Notes: a model not told the origin generated them from the letters alone. Positions 29,597 to 38,760 are shown, counted from the first letter of the stretch. The stretch: DNA of 64,000 bases from Chryseobacterium camelliae (GCF_030818575.1 NZ_JAUTAL010000001.1:2108001-2172000), one strand, 5' to 3'. A program made the numbers and translations.

Positions 29597-32500
29597 TTAG
29601 GGAAACATAAACAGGCGGTCTATCTTTTTACGGACAACAGGATCGGGGCAGACCTTGTAAAATTCCCTTATCAGGTCTGTTGAGACCGGCTTTTCGGGAT
29701 ACTTATGATTCAAAAGGAAATTCCGGAGGGCGGCATTCACCCGTTCTTCACCAATAAGCTCACTCAGTTTCACCATCGCCACAGCACCTTTAGAATAGGC
29801 AATATAGTCATGTCCGGGACTAACCTTCACCAGAGGCTGGTCACCGGACAATCCTTTTTCACGGCTGTACATCTGATCATGCATTTCTACTTTCTCCATC
29901 ATTTTAGCCTTTCCGTACATTTTCTTGTACAGCATCATTTCGGTATACATGGCGAGGGTTTCCGTCAGCATGGCTGATCCTTCACGATCGTCTGGATTTA
30001 CCAAACTGTTTCCCCACCAGAGATGGGAAAGCTCGTGGCCGGCAAGCTCATTGATGACATCCTGGTCCCGGCCTGCACGGATCCGGGTATGGAACAGCTT
30101 GTTTTCAGGCATGAAAATGGCGGACGGATATGCCGTAGCAGCAAATCCTTCCGTAAAAGACGATACTTCTGCAAAGCCTATGCTTTTGAAAGGATAAGGC
30201 CCGAAATGTTCGGAACAGTAATCTAAGGTAAGTTGGGCATTTTCCACCAAGTGTTGTACATTTTCACCATGGTCCGGATGGTACAGGATGCGGATCATGA
30301 TTCCATTGTGCACTGCTTTTTTAATGGAGTAATTCGCGGAAGAAACGGCAAAACGAAACGGTATTCCGGCAGCCCGGTATTCAAAATATGCCCTCCCGTT
30401 TTTCCTGAAATCCCTGACAGGATCACCCGTTCCTATAGCGGTTTGTCCGGGTTCTGTAGAGACCAGCATATCAAGATCGATAAAATCCTTTCTGAACACC
30501 CTCGGTGCTTCAAGTTTCTTAACACCAGGATATTTTCCCAATCCGAATTTCCTGCGCTGGTCATCATCTGTGACTTCATAGCTTTCCTGATATCCGATGA
30601 CCGGATAATACCGGCTGATCCGCATAAAAGAACCGTTACTCAGAATGGCATTGAAAGGATCATGCCCATTCACCGCTACGGAATGATAAGCAATAACGAA
30701 ATCAAGGGATGCGGAACCACCGGGACGCAAAGGCTGTTTCAGATGAACCACAGTTGTTTTGCCGGTAATTCTAACGGGTTTCCCTTCCAGATTTAATACT
30801 GCAGATACTACTGTAAGGTCAGGGTGAAAATTTAGCAGGATATCGTTGATCGGATGCCGACTGTGATTGATCAAGCTATACACCCCATGAATCCTGTACA
30901 TTCCCGAAGACGGATAGAGTTGGATCTCTGTACGGACTTTTGCAATATCCGGCTGAGGGATATCCCTGTATTTGCGAAATTGTTTTTCATAATCGACGGC
31001 TATACGGATATCATCGTCCTTATCTTTGGGAATATAGCCATGCATAAAGCTGATAGCACTGAAAATTCCTGCAGCCAAGATCAGCAAGCCGGTGATTGCA
31101 TATCTGACATTTATTTTCCGGGTTATGATCCAACGGTTGACCATATCCACCATCATGATCAGTGAAAAACCAAATACCAGCCGCTGTGCAAAAGCCATGG
31201 CATAATCACCAAACCCGTTAAAATCACTGTAAACACCTTTATAATCTGAAAATATCCTGAAGACCGGAGACGGAATCATCATTTTTGAAACAGGTCCGGT
31301 TAACACTGCAACAGCTACTACGGATACTCCCAGGGCCAGAAACCGGTTGCTGATCCTGTCGTTAATGAGCAGGACCAATCCGGAGAACAGGATCATTGGC
31401 AGCGTATTAAAGAGGACAATTCCGGCATAGGCGGTCCATCTGATTTTCAGATAACCGAAGACGACCTGGAACACCACTGCTTCAAGAATAAGGACAGCAG
31501 TGAAAAAGAACAATAAAATGCTTATGGAAAGCCAGTGCCCGTAGATTTTATTTTTCGCAAAGAAGGTAGATTTTTCAATAATGCTGAATCCTGATAAACT
31601 GCTTCTCCAATACAGGTCATTAGTAAAGTAAGCTACCACCAGCAGGCCCAGCGTATAAAAATTTTTCAGGATGACGGCCGTAAGCAGCCCGGAACCGGCA
31701 TACTGCTGCGGAATACGGATTCCCTGATCGATTTCCGCATACATTTCCATTCCTATATAAAATACCAGCAGTACCGTTGCCGCCACCCAGGCTACGCTTT
31801 TGAAAAGATAGGTAAGGTCTATGCCGGCAAATGATCCAATAGACCTCAGAGCCGGAACAGCTCCGAAAGAGGGTTGTATGGTTTTGTATTCCGTGCTACG
31901 ATCCTGCGCAAAATCTGTCTTTGCCGGTAACCGGTTTTTTCTCTTGTTAAAAACAGATACAGAAAAAGAAAAGAACCGGAACGTAAGAATCAGAAAAAAT
32001 GATGAGACCGCAACATATAGAAAGCGGTTGGCCAGTAAGAAGCCGGAGCAGGAAACCACTGAAGTATTCCTCTGCAATACAGAACACGAAGCCGAATGAT
32101 AAAAATAAGCGGACAGGCCAAAAGGATCTGTAAGCGCGGATACCTGCCGGGCCAGCTCAGACTGCGGCATACTTCCCGACATAAACGGAGCATTGGAAAA
32201 TATGAGCAGCACCATGTACATTACATACAACAGGAGACCGCCTACAATGACCAGTAGTTTTTTCCGGAACACCATGGCAATGCCAAACAGCATACTACAA
32301 ACCAGGAATGTATTCAGCATTCCGAACAGAAGCAACGGATACAGGTAATGCCAGAGATGGAAACGGGGCTGCATTTCGCTGCCTGAACGCAGCTGGTGCC
32401 CGATTGCCATTCCCAGGACCAATACCATGAAACTAAGGAAGGTCTGCAGAAAATAGCTCAGGAATTTCCCTGAGAGATAATCCCTCCGGGAAAAAGGATA

Positions 32501-32767
32501 GGTAAACAACAGAATGTCAAAACCGGAATCCCAATCTTTAAAAAGGACCCTGCCTGAATAGATCATCGCGATAAAAATCACCGACAGGCTCAGCATTCCG
32601 GTCAGGAATCCGATGCTGTAAGGAGAATTGAGGTAAATTCCCTTCCCCGCTGAAAGGTTAAAACGAATGCCACAGAATATGCCTGCACAAATCAGTAATA
32701 AAGCCGCAAGGTAGACTGACCAATGCCTCGTAAGGCGCTGGATTTCGAAGGACAGGAAAGTATTCAT
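29597..32767 (-). CDS. ABC-2 permease fused to M1 family aminopeptidase
   Basis: 1056 residues. The first half has about twelve TM helices (for example VYLAALLLICAGIFCGI, YPLLLFGMLNTFLVCSMLFG), two ABC-2 permease-like sets. From about residue 600 there is an M1 peptidase: a beta-rich N-terminal domain, then GHELSHLWWGNSL with the HExxH zinc site and the third ligand in MLTETLAMYTEMM. The spacing between HExxH and this Glu is slightly longer than in classical M1 enzymes, as in other ABC-linked members. The ATPase gene lies 2 nt upstream. The peptidase faces the side opposite the ATPase or the cytoplasm; substrate and direction are unknown. Confidence 0.9.
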   Translation of the reverse strand: MNTFLSFEIQRLTRHWSVYLAALLLICAGIFCGIRFNLSAGKGIYLNSPYSIGFLTGMLSLSVIFIAMIYSGRVLFKDWDSGFDILLFTYPFSRRDYLSGKFLSYFLQTFLSFMVLVLGMAIGHQLRSGSEMQPRFHLWHYLYPLLLFGMLNTFLVCSMLFGIAMVFRKKLLVIVGGLLLYVMYMVLLIFSNAPFMSGSMPQSELARQVSALTDPFGLSAYFYHSASCSVLQRNTSVVSCSGFLLANRFLYVAVSSFFLILTFRFFSFSVSVFNKRKNRLPAKTDFAQDRSTEYKTIQPSFGAVPALRSIGSFAGIDLTYLFKSVAWVAATVLLVFYIGMEMYAEIDQGIRIPQQYAGSGLLTAVILKNFYTLGLLVVAYFTNDLYWRSSLSGFSIIEKSTFFAKNKIYGHWLSISILLFFFTAVLILEAVVFQVVFGYLKIRWTAYAGIVLFNTLPMILFSGLVLLINDRISNRFLALGVSVVAVAVLTGPVSKMMIPSPVFRIFSDYKGVYSDFNGFGDYAMAFAQRLVFGFSLIMMVDMVNRWIITRKINVRYAITGLLILAAGIFSAISFMHGYIPKDKDDDIRIAVDYEKQFRKYRDIPQPDIAKVRTEIQLYPSSGMYRIHGVYSLINHSRHPINDILLNFHPDLTVVSAVLNLEGKPVRITGKTTVVHLKQPLRPGGSASLDFVIAYHSVAVNGHDPFNAILSNGSFMRISRYYPVIGYQESYEVTDDDQRRKFGLGKYPGVKKLEAPRVFRKDFIDLDMLVSTEPGQTAIGTGDPVRDFRKNGRAYFEYRAAGIPFRFAVSSANYSIKKAVHNGIMIRILYHPDHGENVQHLVENAQLTLDYCSEHFGPYPFKSIGFAEVSSFTEGFAATAYPSAIFMPENKLFHTRIRAGRDQDVINELAGHELSHLWWGNSLVNPDDREGSAMLTETLAMYTEMMLYKKMYGKAKMMEKVEMHDQMYSREKGLSGDQPLVKVSPGHDYIAYSKGAVAMVKLSELIGEERVNAALRNFLLNHKYPEKPVSTDLIREFYKVCPDPVVRKKIDRLFMFP

Positions 32768-32769
32768 TG

Positions 32770-33636
32770 CTAAAAGTTTTGGGTGAGTGTCTTGAAATAA
32801 ACGTGTTCCAGCTGAGGAGGTACGGTATGGAATCCTTCCGGCTCTGTTTCTGAAAAAACAGTAAGGTACATCTGCCTATTGATCATCTGACGGCTGATTA
32901 TCTGGTATCCGGCAGTTTCCGGTTCATTCGGTCCAAAGGATTTCATCCAGATCTTATCTTTAAGTGCGTCAATAAGCTCATCGGGCTTCCCTGCATTCAG
33001 GATCTTCCCATAGTTCATAACGGCCATTTCGGAACACAGGTTCCTGACATCTTCCACCAGATGGGTGGAAAGGATGATGATCACATCTTTGCTGATTTCA
33101 TCCAGCAGGGTATTGAAACGGTTGCGCTCTCCGGGATCCAGGCCTGCGGTAGGTTCGTCGACAATGACAATCCTTGGATTTCCAAGCAAAGCCTGGGCGA
33201 TGCCGAAACGCTGCCGCATTCCGCCGGAAAAGGTCCGGACTTCCTTATTCCTGAAGTGGGTGAGGTTCACTTTCTCAAGCAGGCTTTCCACCTGTGCGCT
33301 ACGTTCGGATCTGTTACTGATTCCTTTCAAAAGGGCAATGTGATTCAGGAGGTCCTGCGCCGAAACTTTAGGATATACCCCGAAATCCTGCGGCAGGAAG
33401 CCCAGGTTCTGCCTTATATAATCGGGATTTTCTGAAATATCGATCCCGTTGAGGGTCATCCTTCCCGAACTGCATTTTTGGAGGCCTGCCAGTGTTTTCA
33501 TGAGAGATGATTTTCCGGCACCGTTAGGCCCTAAAAGCCCGAACATTCCGTTTCCGATATCCAGTGACAGGTCGTTTACCGCATGGAAGCCATTGTTGTA
33601 CGTGACGGTCAGATGACTGATCTTTAGTTGGTTCAT
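32770..33636 (-). CDS. ABC transporter ATP-binding protein
   Basis: 288 residues from the ATG at 33636 (MNQLKISHLTVTYNNGFHAV); an upstream ATG at 33654 would add six residues. Walker A GPNGAGKSS, Q-loop FLPQDFGVYP, signature TFSGGMRQRFGIAQALL, Walker B IVIVDEPTAGLDP and the switch His in ILSTHLVED are all present. It forms one transporter with the permease/M1 peptidase gene 2 nt downstream. Confidence 0.95.
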   Translation of the reverse strand: MNQLKISHLTVTYNNGFHAVNDLSLDIGNGMFGLLGPNGAGKSSLMKTLAGLQKCSSGRMTLNGIDISENPDYIRQNLGFLPQDFGVYPKVSAQDLLNHIALLKGISNRSERSAQVESLLEKVNLTHFRNKEVRTFSGGMRQRFGIAQALLGNPRIVIVDEPTAGLDPGERNRFNTLLDEISKDVIIILSTHLVEDVRNLCSEMAVMNYGKILNAGKPDELIDALKDKIWMKSFGPNEPETAGYQIISRQMINRQMYLTVFSETEPEGFHTVPPQLEHVYFKTLTQNF

Positions 33637-33796
33637 TGTGTTGATTTTAGGCATTACGCATCCTGGCTGCGATTCCGCTGCTTCAGATGACCGTTAAAAA
33701 AGTATACAGAAGTGACGGCCGCTCCGGAAAGCCGCCACAAAAAGCAAAAAACAGGATTGCCGGAAAATTCCGGTCTTTTGATCATGCCTTACAGCA

Positions 33797-34000
33797 TCAT
33801 TCCCTGTACTCCAGAATATCTCCCGGCTGGCACTCCAGGATTTTACAGATGGCTTCCAGAGTATCGAAACGGACGCCCTTGGCTTTTCCCGTTTTCAGGA
33901 TGGAAAGGTTAACAGGGGTGATGCCCAGCTTTTCCGCCAGTTCCTTACTCTGCATTTTTCTCTTGGCTAGCATCACGTCCAGGTTGACTATAATAGGCAT
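33797..34000 (-). CDS. Small Xre/Cro-type HTH regulator
   Basis: 67 residues, essentially one helix-turn-helix domain: VMLAKRKMQSKELAEKLGIT, then PVNLSILKTGKAKGVRFDTL and CQPGDILEY. This is the short YozG/Cro type that accompanies DUF2975 membrane proteins. It starts 1 nt after the stop of the DUF2975 gene, so the two are translationally linked. Confidence 0.93.
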   Translation of the reverse strand: MPIIVNLDVMLAKRKMQSKELAEKLGITPVNLSILKTGKAKGVRFDTLEAICKILECQPGDILEYRE

Positions 34001-34001
34001 C

Positions 34002-34517
34002 TTATATAAATAGATCTTGTTCGTTTTGTAAATGAAGTCCCTGACTGAAAATATTGGCCAGAAAGAGACAGAAAATCCCCAGCATGAAATGGATGAACAC
34101 CAGTCCCCAGATCACATGCTCCACTTCCACAAACCTTGCGGCGACCAGCGCAGCAGGCAGCGGGAAAAAGATGTTGTAAAGGTAAAACTTTTTCAGAACA
34201 GCGATATTCTTTTCCGTAAACAGTTTCTGCCCGAAAAACACTCTGAATACACCGGCAGACAACCCGAAAAATATCCCGTAAGCCAACAGTACAGCTAAAA
34301 ATGAAAAGAGTATATACGCAGGATTATTCTCGACGGTTAATGACACATATCGGGAAAACGGATCGTTGATCCTAAGGTACCTGCTGTGATCATAGGAATT
34401 TACTGAAAAACCGGTCAGCAGGCATACAGCAGAATACAGGAATGTCAGCACATATCCCGCCGATAGCAGCATGCACAGATAATAAAGGATCCTGGAAATA
34501 ATTTTAGTCTGGTTCAT
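34002..34517 (-). CDS. DUF2975 membrane protein
   Basis: 171 residues with four TM helices (YYLCMLLSAGYVLTFLYSAV, YILFSFLAVLLAYGIFFGLS, LYNIFFPLPAALVAARFV, GLVFIHFMLGIFCLFLANIF). FRVFFGQKLFTEKNIAVLKK between the second and third helices, and the C-terminal IFSQGLHLQNEQDLFI, are typical of DUF2975. It pairs with a Xre-type regulator 1 nt downstream, a common arrangement in which the membrane protein probably modulates the regulator. The role is unknown. Confidence 0.9.
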   Translation of the reverse strand: MNQTKIISRILYYLCMLLSAGYVLTFLYSAVCLLTGFSVNSYDHSRYLRINDPFSRYVSLTVENNPAYILFSFLAVLLAYGIFFGLSAGVFRVFFGQKLFTEKNIAVLKKFYLYNIFFPLPAALVAARFVEVEHVIWGLVFIHFMLGIFCLFLANIFSQGLHLQNEQDLFI

Positions 34518-34536
34518 CAGAAAAGATATTATAATA

Positions 34537-34565
34537 CAAATGTAAGATTAATTATCGTAAAACAA
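34537..34565 (-). promoter_or_regulatory. Promoter of DUF2975-HTH operon
   Basis: TACATTTG (34537-34544) with TTG 18 bp upstream (34563-34565) on the minus strand, 20 bp before the start codon. AT-rich partial dyads (TAATTATCG, AATAATTAATTAT) overlap it and could be binding sites for the small HTH protein. Confidence 0.55.
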
Positions 34566-34732
34566 TAATTAATTATGATTAAATTTTAATTTAAAGCTGG
34601 TAACTGAAATTGTATCTTAGCAATATCAACATATCACAAGATTTGCTTTTTTCATCAGGATGAACCGTTCTGATGTTTAAATTCACTAATCTTTTAATCT
34701 CTTTCATCATTCAATCCCTTAGCCTTTTGCAT

Positions 34733-34757
34733 AAAAAAAAGCTACTCAAAAGTAGCT
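34733..34757 (-). terminator. Terminator after the 53-residue gene
   Basis: AGCTACT (34740-34746) / AGTAGCT (34751-34757), loop of 4, with a U-run on the minus strand. Confidence 0.75.
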
Positions 34758-34779
34758 GTAAGAAGGTATGCGTGTTGGA

Positions 34780-34941
34780 TCAGAATAAGGAGTTCTGCTT
34801 CAGGTTTCCGGTAGCTCCTTTAGGCAGGAAAACCACTTTTCTGTTCAGCATTTTAGCCTTTTCAAGCACTGCCAGTGCTTTCTGACGTTCGATCTCTTTG
34901 TTAACGTGGGTAGGATTGTCCCATTGTGTAGAAGTGCTCAT
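34780..34941 (-). CDS. Small 53-residue hypothetical protein
   Basis: ATG at 34941 to TGA at 34780. The protein starts MSTSTQWDNPTHVNKEIERQ, has a predicted helix with KALAVLEKAKMLN, a strand KVVFLPKG and ends NLKQNSLF. It is hydrophilic with no signal or TM segment. Support: sensible composition, a terminator 22 nt after the stop, and no better frame on the other strand. No family was recognised. Confidence 0.6.
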   Translation of the reverse strand: MSTSTQWDNPTHVNKEIERQKALAVLEKAKMLNRKVVFLPKGATGNLKQNSLF

Positions 34942-35385
34942 AATCAATATTTTTTTAGTGTTAGTGTCTTTATACAGTGTTAAGTCTTCTTACGGTTGAT
35001 TTAGCATAAAATGGGCCAATTCCGAACGGAATAAAAATTAAATCAGTGAACTTTAAAAAACTTTATTCAGTAGCGTATTATTTTATCCTTAATACCGAAA
35101 TTTGTAAATATTTACATCTTATAATACGATTATATTGATTGATTTCCACCAGCCAAATATCAGATCATAAGGACGTACCGCTCTAGACCCGATATCTGTT
35201 TCATTCTGAAAGCTAGCTACGCAGCACGTAAGACGGTGAACAGATTTTCTGTTCACCGTCTTTGAGGATCTGATCAGCATTTCCAGATCAATACGATAAG
35301 TTTTTTTTATATTAAACATGATTTTCCAGATCATCATTTAAAATAAGACTGCATACCATTTTTTAGGATATAAGGCGTAATAAAC
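34942..35385. other. Intergenic region with a 13-bp hairpin
   Basis: No convincing gene; a 72-codon minus-strand frame at 35119-35337 contains the hairpin and looks spurious. AGACGGTGAACAG (35231-35243) and CTGTTCACCGTCT (35249-35261) form a perfect 13-bp stem with a 5-nt loop but no U-run. Confidence 0.6.
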
Positions 35386-35721
35386 TTACTTATTGAGCTC
35401 TGTTAGAAACAGTTTTTTCCACTTTGTTATGCTATTCCTGCTCAGGTTAAAATGCCTGGCGAGCTGACTGTTATTGAGCCGGTTTTTTTTCTGGTATTCC
35501 AGGATCTCAAAAATGGTCTTCTTATCATAGGACTTAAGCTTCTGGTCAAAACGGGAGTCGGTAAACTCTTTTTTACCACAGATAATCTGGTCCAGATGGA
35601 TGATATCCATGATGTCAATATTTTTTTTGTTTAGGATATCGGTGCAGGAAGCGGCTTTTTCGGGATATTTCATAGTTAACATATCCATATAGATTCTTTT
35701 GTAATTGGGCTGTGTTTTCAT
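35386..35721 (-). CDS. HTH protein, transposase orfA-like or regulator
   Basis: 111 residues. The C-terminal third is a helix-turn-helix: ILEYQKKNRLNNSQLARHFN, then LSRNSITKWKKLFL. The N-terminus is MKTQPNYKRIYMDMLTMKYP. This type is common, often in pairs, in Chryseobacterium-like genomes. It lies 3 nt after another HTH gene. No transposase catalytic domain or terminal inverted repeats were seen, so a DNA-binding regulator is as likely as an IS fragment. Confidence 0.75.
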   Translation of the reverse strand: MKTQPNYKRIYMDMLTMKYPEKAASCTDILNKKNIDIMDIIHLDQIICGKKEFTDSRFDQKLKSYDKKTIFEILEYQKKNRLNNSQLARHFNLSRNSITKWKKLFLTELNK

Positions 35722-35724
35722 TTT

Positions 35725-36159
35725 TTATTCATTTTTTTTATTTTGTTTGCTGATCCATTTGTATAAGGTGGTTTTAGGAATTTTATACTGGTGCATGATT
35801 TCCGGTTTGGTCTTCTTTCCGGTCGTCACCAATTCCAGAATGAAATCAATGATTTCCTTGGTGTAAATGTTTTTTCTGAAAACCGGAAGCAGGCTTGATG
35901 CATTTTTTTCAGGATTCCGTTTCTCCGGGCCCGGAGGGGCATACAGGATGAGGTGTTGGGTATAGAGCCTGAAAAAATCATATTCCAGAAGTTTGCTCCA
36001 GCGTAGGAGAAGGTCAGTATCCAGTGACGGCGCTTTGTACATCTCGGAAATCTGGGGTTCTGTGCAATGGATAAATTTACAGATCCGGTACGATTCGAGC
36101 TCGCTCTCAGCGACTTTTTTCTCAATTAGACTTCCGATGTGAATGTTTTTGAAATTCAT
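35725..36159 (-). CDS. HTH protein, partner of the previous gene
   Basis: 144 residues. MNFKNIHIGSLIEKKVAESE, then YRICKFIHCTEPQISEMYK and LLRWSKLLEYDFFRLYTQHL form an N-terminal HTH-like half. The C-terminal half has a second one, GKKTKPEIMHQYKIPKTTLY with KWISKQNKKNE, resembling the HTH of IS3-type orfA. First gene of a two-gene operon with the 111-residue protein. It may control conjugation or developmental genes, or be a domesticated transposase part. Confidence 0.75.
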   Translation of the reverse strand: MNFKNIHIGSLIEKKVAESELESYRICKFIHCTEPQISEMYKAPSLDTDLLLRWSKLLEYDFFRLYTQHLILYAPPGPEKRNPEKNASSLLPVFRKNIYTKEIIDFILELVTTGKKTKPEIMHQYKIPKTTLYKWISKQNKKNE

Positions 36160-36596
36160 GGGTTATTTATATTTATTGACAGAATATTCTTCTTTCCATT
36201 TTATTTTATGTACAAACCTGTCTGTACATCACAATAAATAGACATTTACCTTACACAATACCATTAATTGCTCTTACATCAGGTAATAACTGCAGACTTT
36301 GGAAATGATCATGAATTCCCAATGTGAGCGTAAAACAAAAAATATCAAGAGGTAAACAGCTCCGCTGGATAGGCTTTGTTTATGCTGATAAAAATTATAT
36401 AGCTTTTGTAAGGTTAGTCTTTTATAGACTAATCTAAAATTTACCATGTTAATCCTCAGTATATTATACTATAAATAATTTTTAATACTGTAATAAAAGT
36501 CCCAATATGTACAGTGCATGAAAATTTATGTCATCAATTAAATATTATCACGAATTATAATAAATATTTATATTACAATATTTTACTAATATACAC
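36160..36596. other. AT-rich intergenic region with the first of two 19-nt sites
   Basis: No gene seen. TTAGTCTTTTATAGACTAA at 36414-36432 is itself a dyad (7-bp arms) and recurs in inverted orientation at 36632-36650. Confidence 0.6.
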
Positions 36597-36650
36597 TTGA
36601 CCAACATTATTTAATTATTATCTTTGTAGTATTAGTCTATAAAAGACTAA
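36414..36650. repeat. Pair of inverted 19-nt dyad sites before the recombinase gene
   Basis: TTAGTCTTTTATAGACTAA (36414-36432) and TTAGTCTATAAAAGACTAA (36632-36650) are exact reverse complements, 199 bp apart. The second starts at the predicted transcription start of the recombinase gene. They may be recombinase binding sites, an invertible-segment boundary or operators. Confidence 0.7.
36597..36626 (+). promoter_or_regulatory. Promoter of the tyrosine recombinase gene
   Basis: TTG (36597-36599), 19-bp spacer, TATCTTTG (36619-36626): a full match to the Bacteroidota consensus. Predicted start near 36633, at the edge of the 19-nt dyad. Confidence 0.75.
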
Positions 36651-36701
36651 TTATTTGTACTATTTTTGGGCTTGTCCAGTAAAATTTTTAATTCTTTAAC
36701 T

Positions 36702-37934
36702 ATGAATTTTTTTTATTTTTTGTCCAAAAAAACGACAACTTTTAATAATACCATATGCCTAACTATCACTATAAACAGCAAAGTTTCACACCGGATCAAG
36801 CTCCGTCTAACCATTGCGGAAAAAGAATGGGATCGTGAAAGGCAACGCCCGATAAATATTTATTCAAAAAAGTACAAAGAACTCAACGCCCTTCTTAACA
36901 GAATTAAAATCCATCTTGCACAATACCTGAGTAATAACCCTGATATTTCCCGTACTGAAATCTCCCGGGAAATCAAAAAAATATGTTCAGAGAAAACAGC
37001 GGTCTATCCTGAAGACTCATTCCTTTATATGATGTCTTCTTACCTTGAAACCAAGAGAGAAAGCCTATCACTTTCTACCTACAGGAGGTATGTGGTCTTC
37101 CTGCGGCTGATGGAAAAATTTGAAGGTTTTTTAGGCCGAAATATCTTTACTGAAGAAGTAGATTCTGCCCTCATCAGGCAGTTTTATGCTTTCGGGAGAA
37201 TAGAAGAGTATACGGAAAGCACCCTGAACAGGACCGCTGAGTTTATAAAGACCATCCTTAACTTTGCTGAACGCAAAGGCATCATTACACAGGTACGGCA
37301 ACTGGAGATTCCCAGGCTTAAAACGGTAAGAAGAGTGCTTGTCCTTGATGAGAAAGAAATTGGTAAAATCCGGAAAACAGTTGTCCCTACTGAGCTTAGC
37401 AACGCGAAGGCCTGGCTCCTGATCAGCTGTTATACCGGACAGAGGATATCAGATTTCATGCGTTTTACTACCGGACAACTGATCAAGATCGATCATAAGC
37501 CATGCATCTCGTTCATCCAGCAGAAGACGGGAAAGGAAATCATTCTCCCCCTGCATCCAGAAGTGTTGAAGATCATGAATAGATACGAAGGTACATTCCC
37601 TCCGGCCATAGAGACCTCCTTATACAATGCCCAGATTAAAAAAGTGGCAGCACTGGCAGGAATCAATGAGACTGTCAGAATGCGGAAAAGGGAGGGTTTC
37701 CGGGGAAGGGAAATCTGTACGCAGAAATGGGAAAATATCAGCAGTCACATAGGAAGGAGAAGCTTTGCGTCCAATTTCTACGGAAAGATCCCTACTCCTT
37801 TACTGATGCAGGCCACCGGCCATAGTACAGAGCAGATGTTTCTGAATTACATCAATCCTGTGCATCATTCCAGAGTTGTTTCATTAAGCGATTATTTTGA
37901 ACGAATTTATGCAGAAGGATACCGAAGCAGCTAA
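36702..37934 (+). CDS. Tyrosine recombinase (phage/transposon integrase type)
   Basis: 410 residues from the ATG at 36702; an upstream TTG frame adds 12 unlikely residues. The N-terminal part has an arm-binding domain of the Bacteroidota type (KLRLTIAEKEWDRERQRPIN) and a SAM-like core-binding domain (LYMMSSYLETKRESLSLSTY). The catalytic domain has all six residues: Arg248 (TGQRISD), Lys275 (QQKTGK), His349 and Arg352 (HIGRRSF), His374 (ATGHST) and Tyr383 (FLNYI). It should cut and join DNA at specific sites. No cargo with matching ends is evident; paired 19-nt sites lie upstream. Confidence 0.92.
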   Translation: MNFFYFLSKKTTTFNNTICLTITINSKVSHRIKLRLTIAEKEWDRERQRPINIYSKKYKELNALLNRIKIHLAQYLSNNPDISRTEISREIKKICSEKTAVYPEDSFLYMMSSYLETKRESLSLSTYRRYVVFLRLMEKFEGFLGRNIFTEEVDSALIRQFYAFGRIEEYTESTLNRTAEFIKTILNFAERKGIITQVRQLEIPRLKTVRRVLVLDEKEIGKIRKTVVPTELSNAKAWLLISCYTGQRISDFMRFTTGQLIKIDHKPCISFIQQKTGKEIILPLHPEVLKIMNRYEGTFPPAIETSLYNAQIKKVAALAGINETVRMRKREGFRGREICTQKWENISSHIGRRSFASNFYGKIPTPLLMQATGHSTEQMFLNYINPVHHSRVVSLSDYFERIYAEGYRSS

Positions 37935-38136
37935 AATGTTTTGATAGCTGATTTTATGAACCCCAGAACCGGCAACCACTCTCAAAAATTTATTTTTCAG
38001 CTGTTTAAGTACCCTATTCCGGAAATTCAAGGTAGTCTAAATGCAGCTGATGGAAGTGCTTTTTACGATCATTTAATAGCAGGCCAACAAAAAATCCCAC
38101 TTTTTAAGCAGGATTTCAGTACTATTTATGATCTGT

Positions 38137-38760
38137 TTATTTTACAGCATTTTTGGCTTTCTCAGATTCCATCAAATGATGTTCTAAAGTAGGAAGCGTT
38201 TTGCTTGCGAAGGATTTTAATGAAGCATCAGATCCGCCTGAAGCTTCTTTCTTGAAGTTGGCAATGGTTGTCTGGTGATCCGTTACCATCATATCGGCGT
38301 ATGCACGGTCAAATTCGGCTCCTTTTTTCATTTTCAGTTCGTCATATTTTTTCTGCATATCGGCACTTAAAGCTGTCGGCAAAGAATATCCCGCTTTTGA
38401 AGCCCATGCTTTCAGTTCATCATTGGCTTTCGTATGGTCTTTCACCATCATCTGAGCCAACGATTTTACGGTAGCATTGGTAGCATTAGTGGATGCAAGC
38501 TGCCCTGCCATTACTTCCATCATTCCGCCCATGGCAGCAGCATCGGCGAACGTCTTATCCTGGTCGCTCAGGGTACCGGTTGCAGCCGCATCCGTATTGG
38601 TGGACATAGCGGTTGAATCAGTACCTGTGCCAGTCATTCCGGAATCAGCAGGCGTTGACATTGCAGTGCTATCCCCTGCTGTATCTACTGCTGTCGTTTC
38701 ATTTTTTTTACATGCCACCATAGCCGCAACGGCTAAAATGGCTAGGACTGAGTTTTTCAT
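38137..38760 (-). CDS. DUF4142 lipoprotein
   Basis: 207 residues from ATG 38760. MKNSVLAILAVAAMVACKKN is a lipoprotein signal with the lipobox Cys. A Thr/Ser/Asp/Ala-rich linker follows, then the helical DUF4142 domain (DQDKTFADAAAMGGMMEVMA, MMVKDHTKANDELKAWASKA, DMMVTDHQTTIANFKKEA) with conserved DH pairs that suggest metal binding in a ferritin-like bundle. It is probably attached to a membrane on the periplasmic side. Role unknown; stress-related in other bacteria by association. Confidence 0.9.
   Translation of the reverse strand: MKNSVLAILAVAAMVACKKNETTAVDTAGDSTAMSTPADSGMTGTGTDSTAMSTNTDAAATGTLSDQDKTFADAAAMGGMMEVMAGQLASTNATNATVKSLAQMMVKDHTKANDELKAWASKAGYSLPTALSADMQKKYDELKMKKGAEFDRAYADMMVTDHQTTIANFKKEASGGSDASLKSFASKTLPTLEHHLMESEKAKNAVK

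Noticed and set aside
34673..34885. 70-codon plus-strand frame
   Set aside because: Shadow of the 53-residue minus-strand gene and its terminator.
35119..35337. 72-codon minus-strand frame
   Set aside because: Contains a perfect 13-bp hairpin, unusual composition and no recognisable domain.
37941..38192. 83-codon frame just after the recombinase gene
   Set aside because: Overlaps the end of the DUF4142 lipoprotein gene on the other strand and has no protein-like support.
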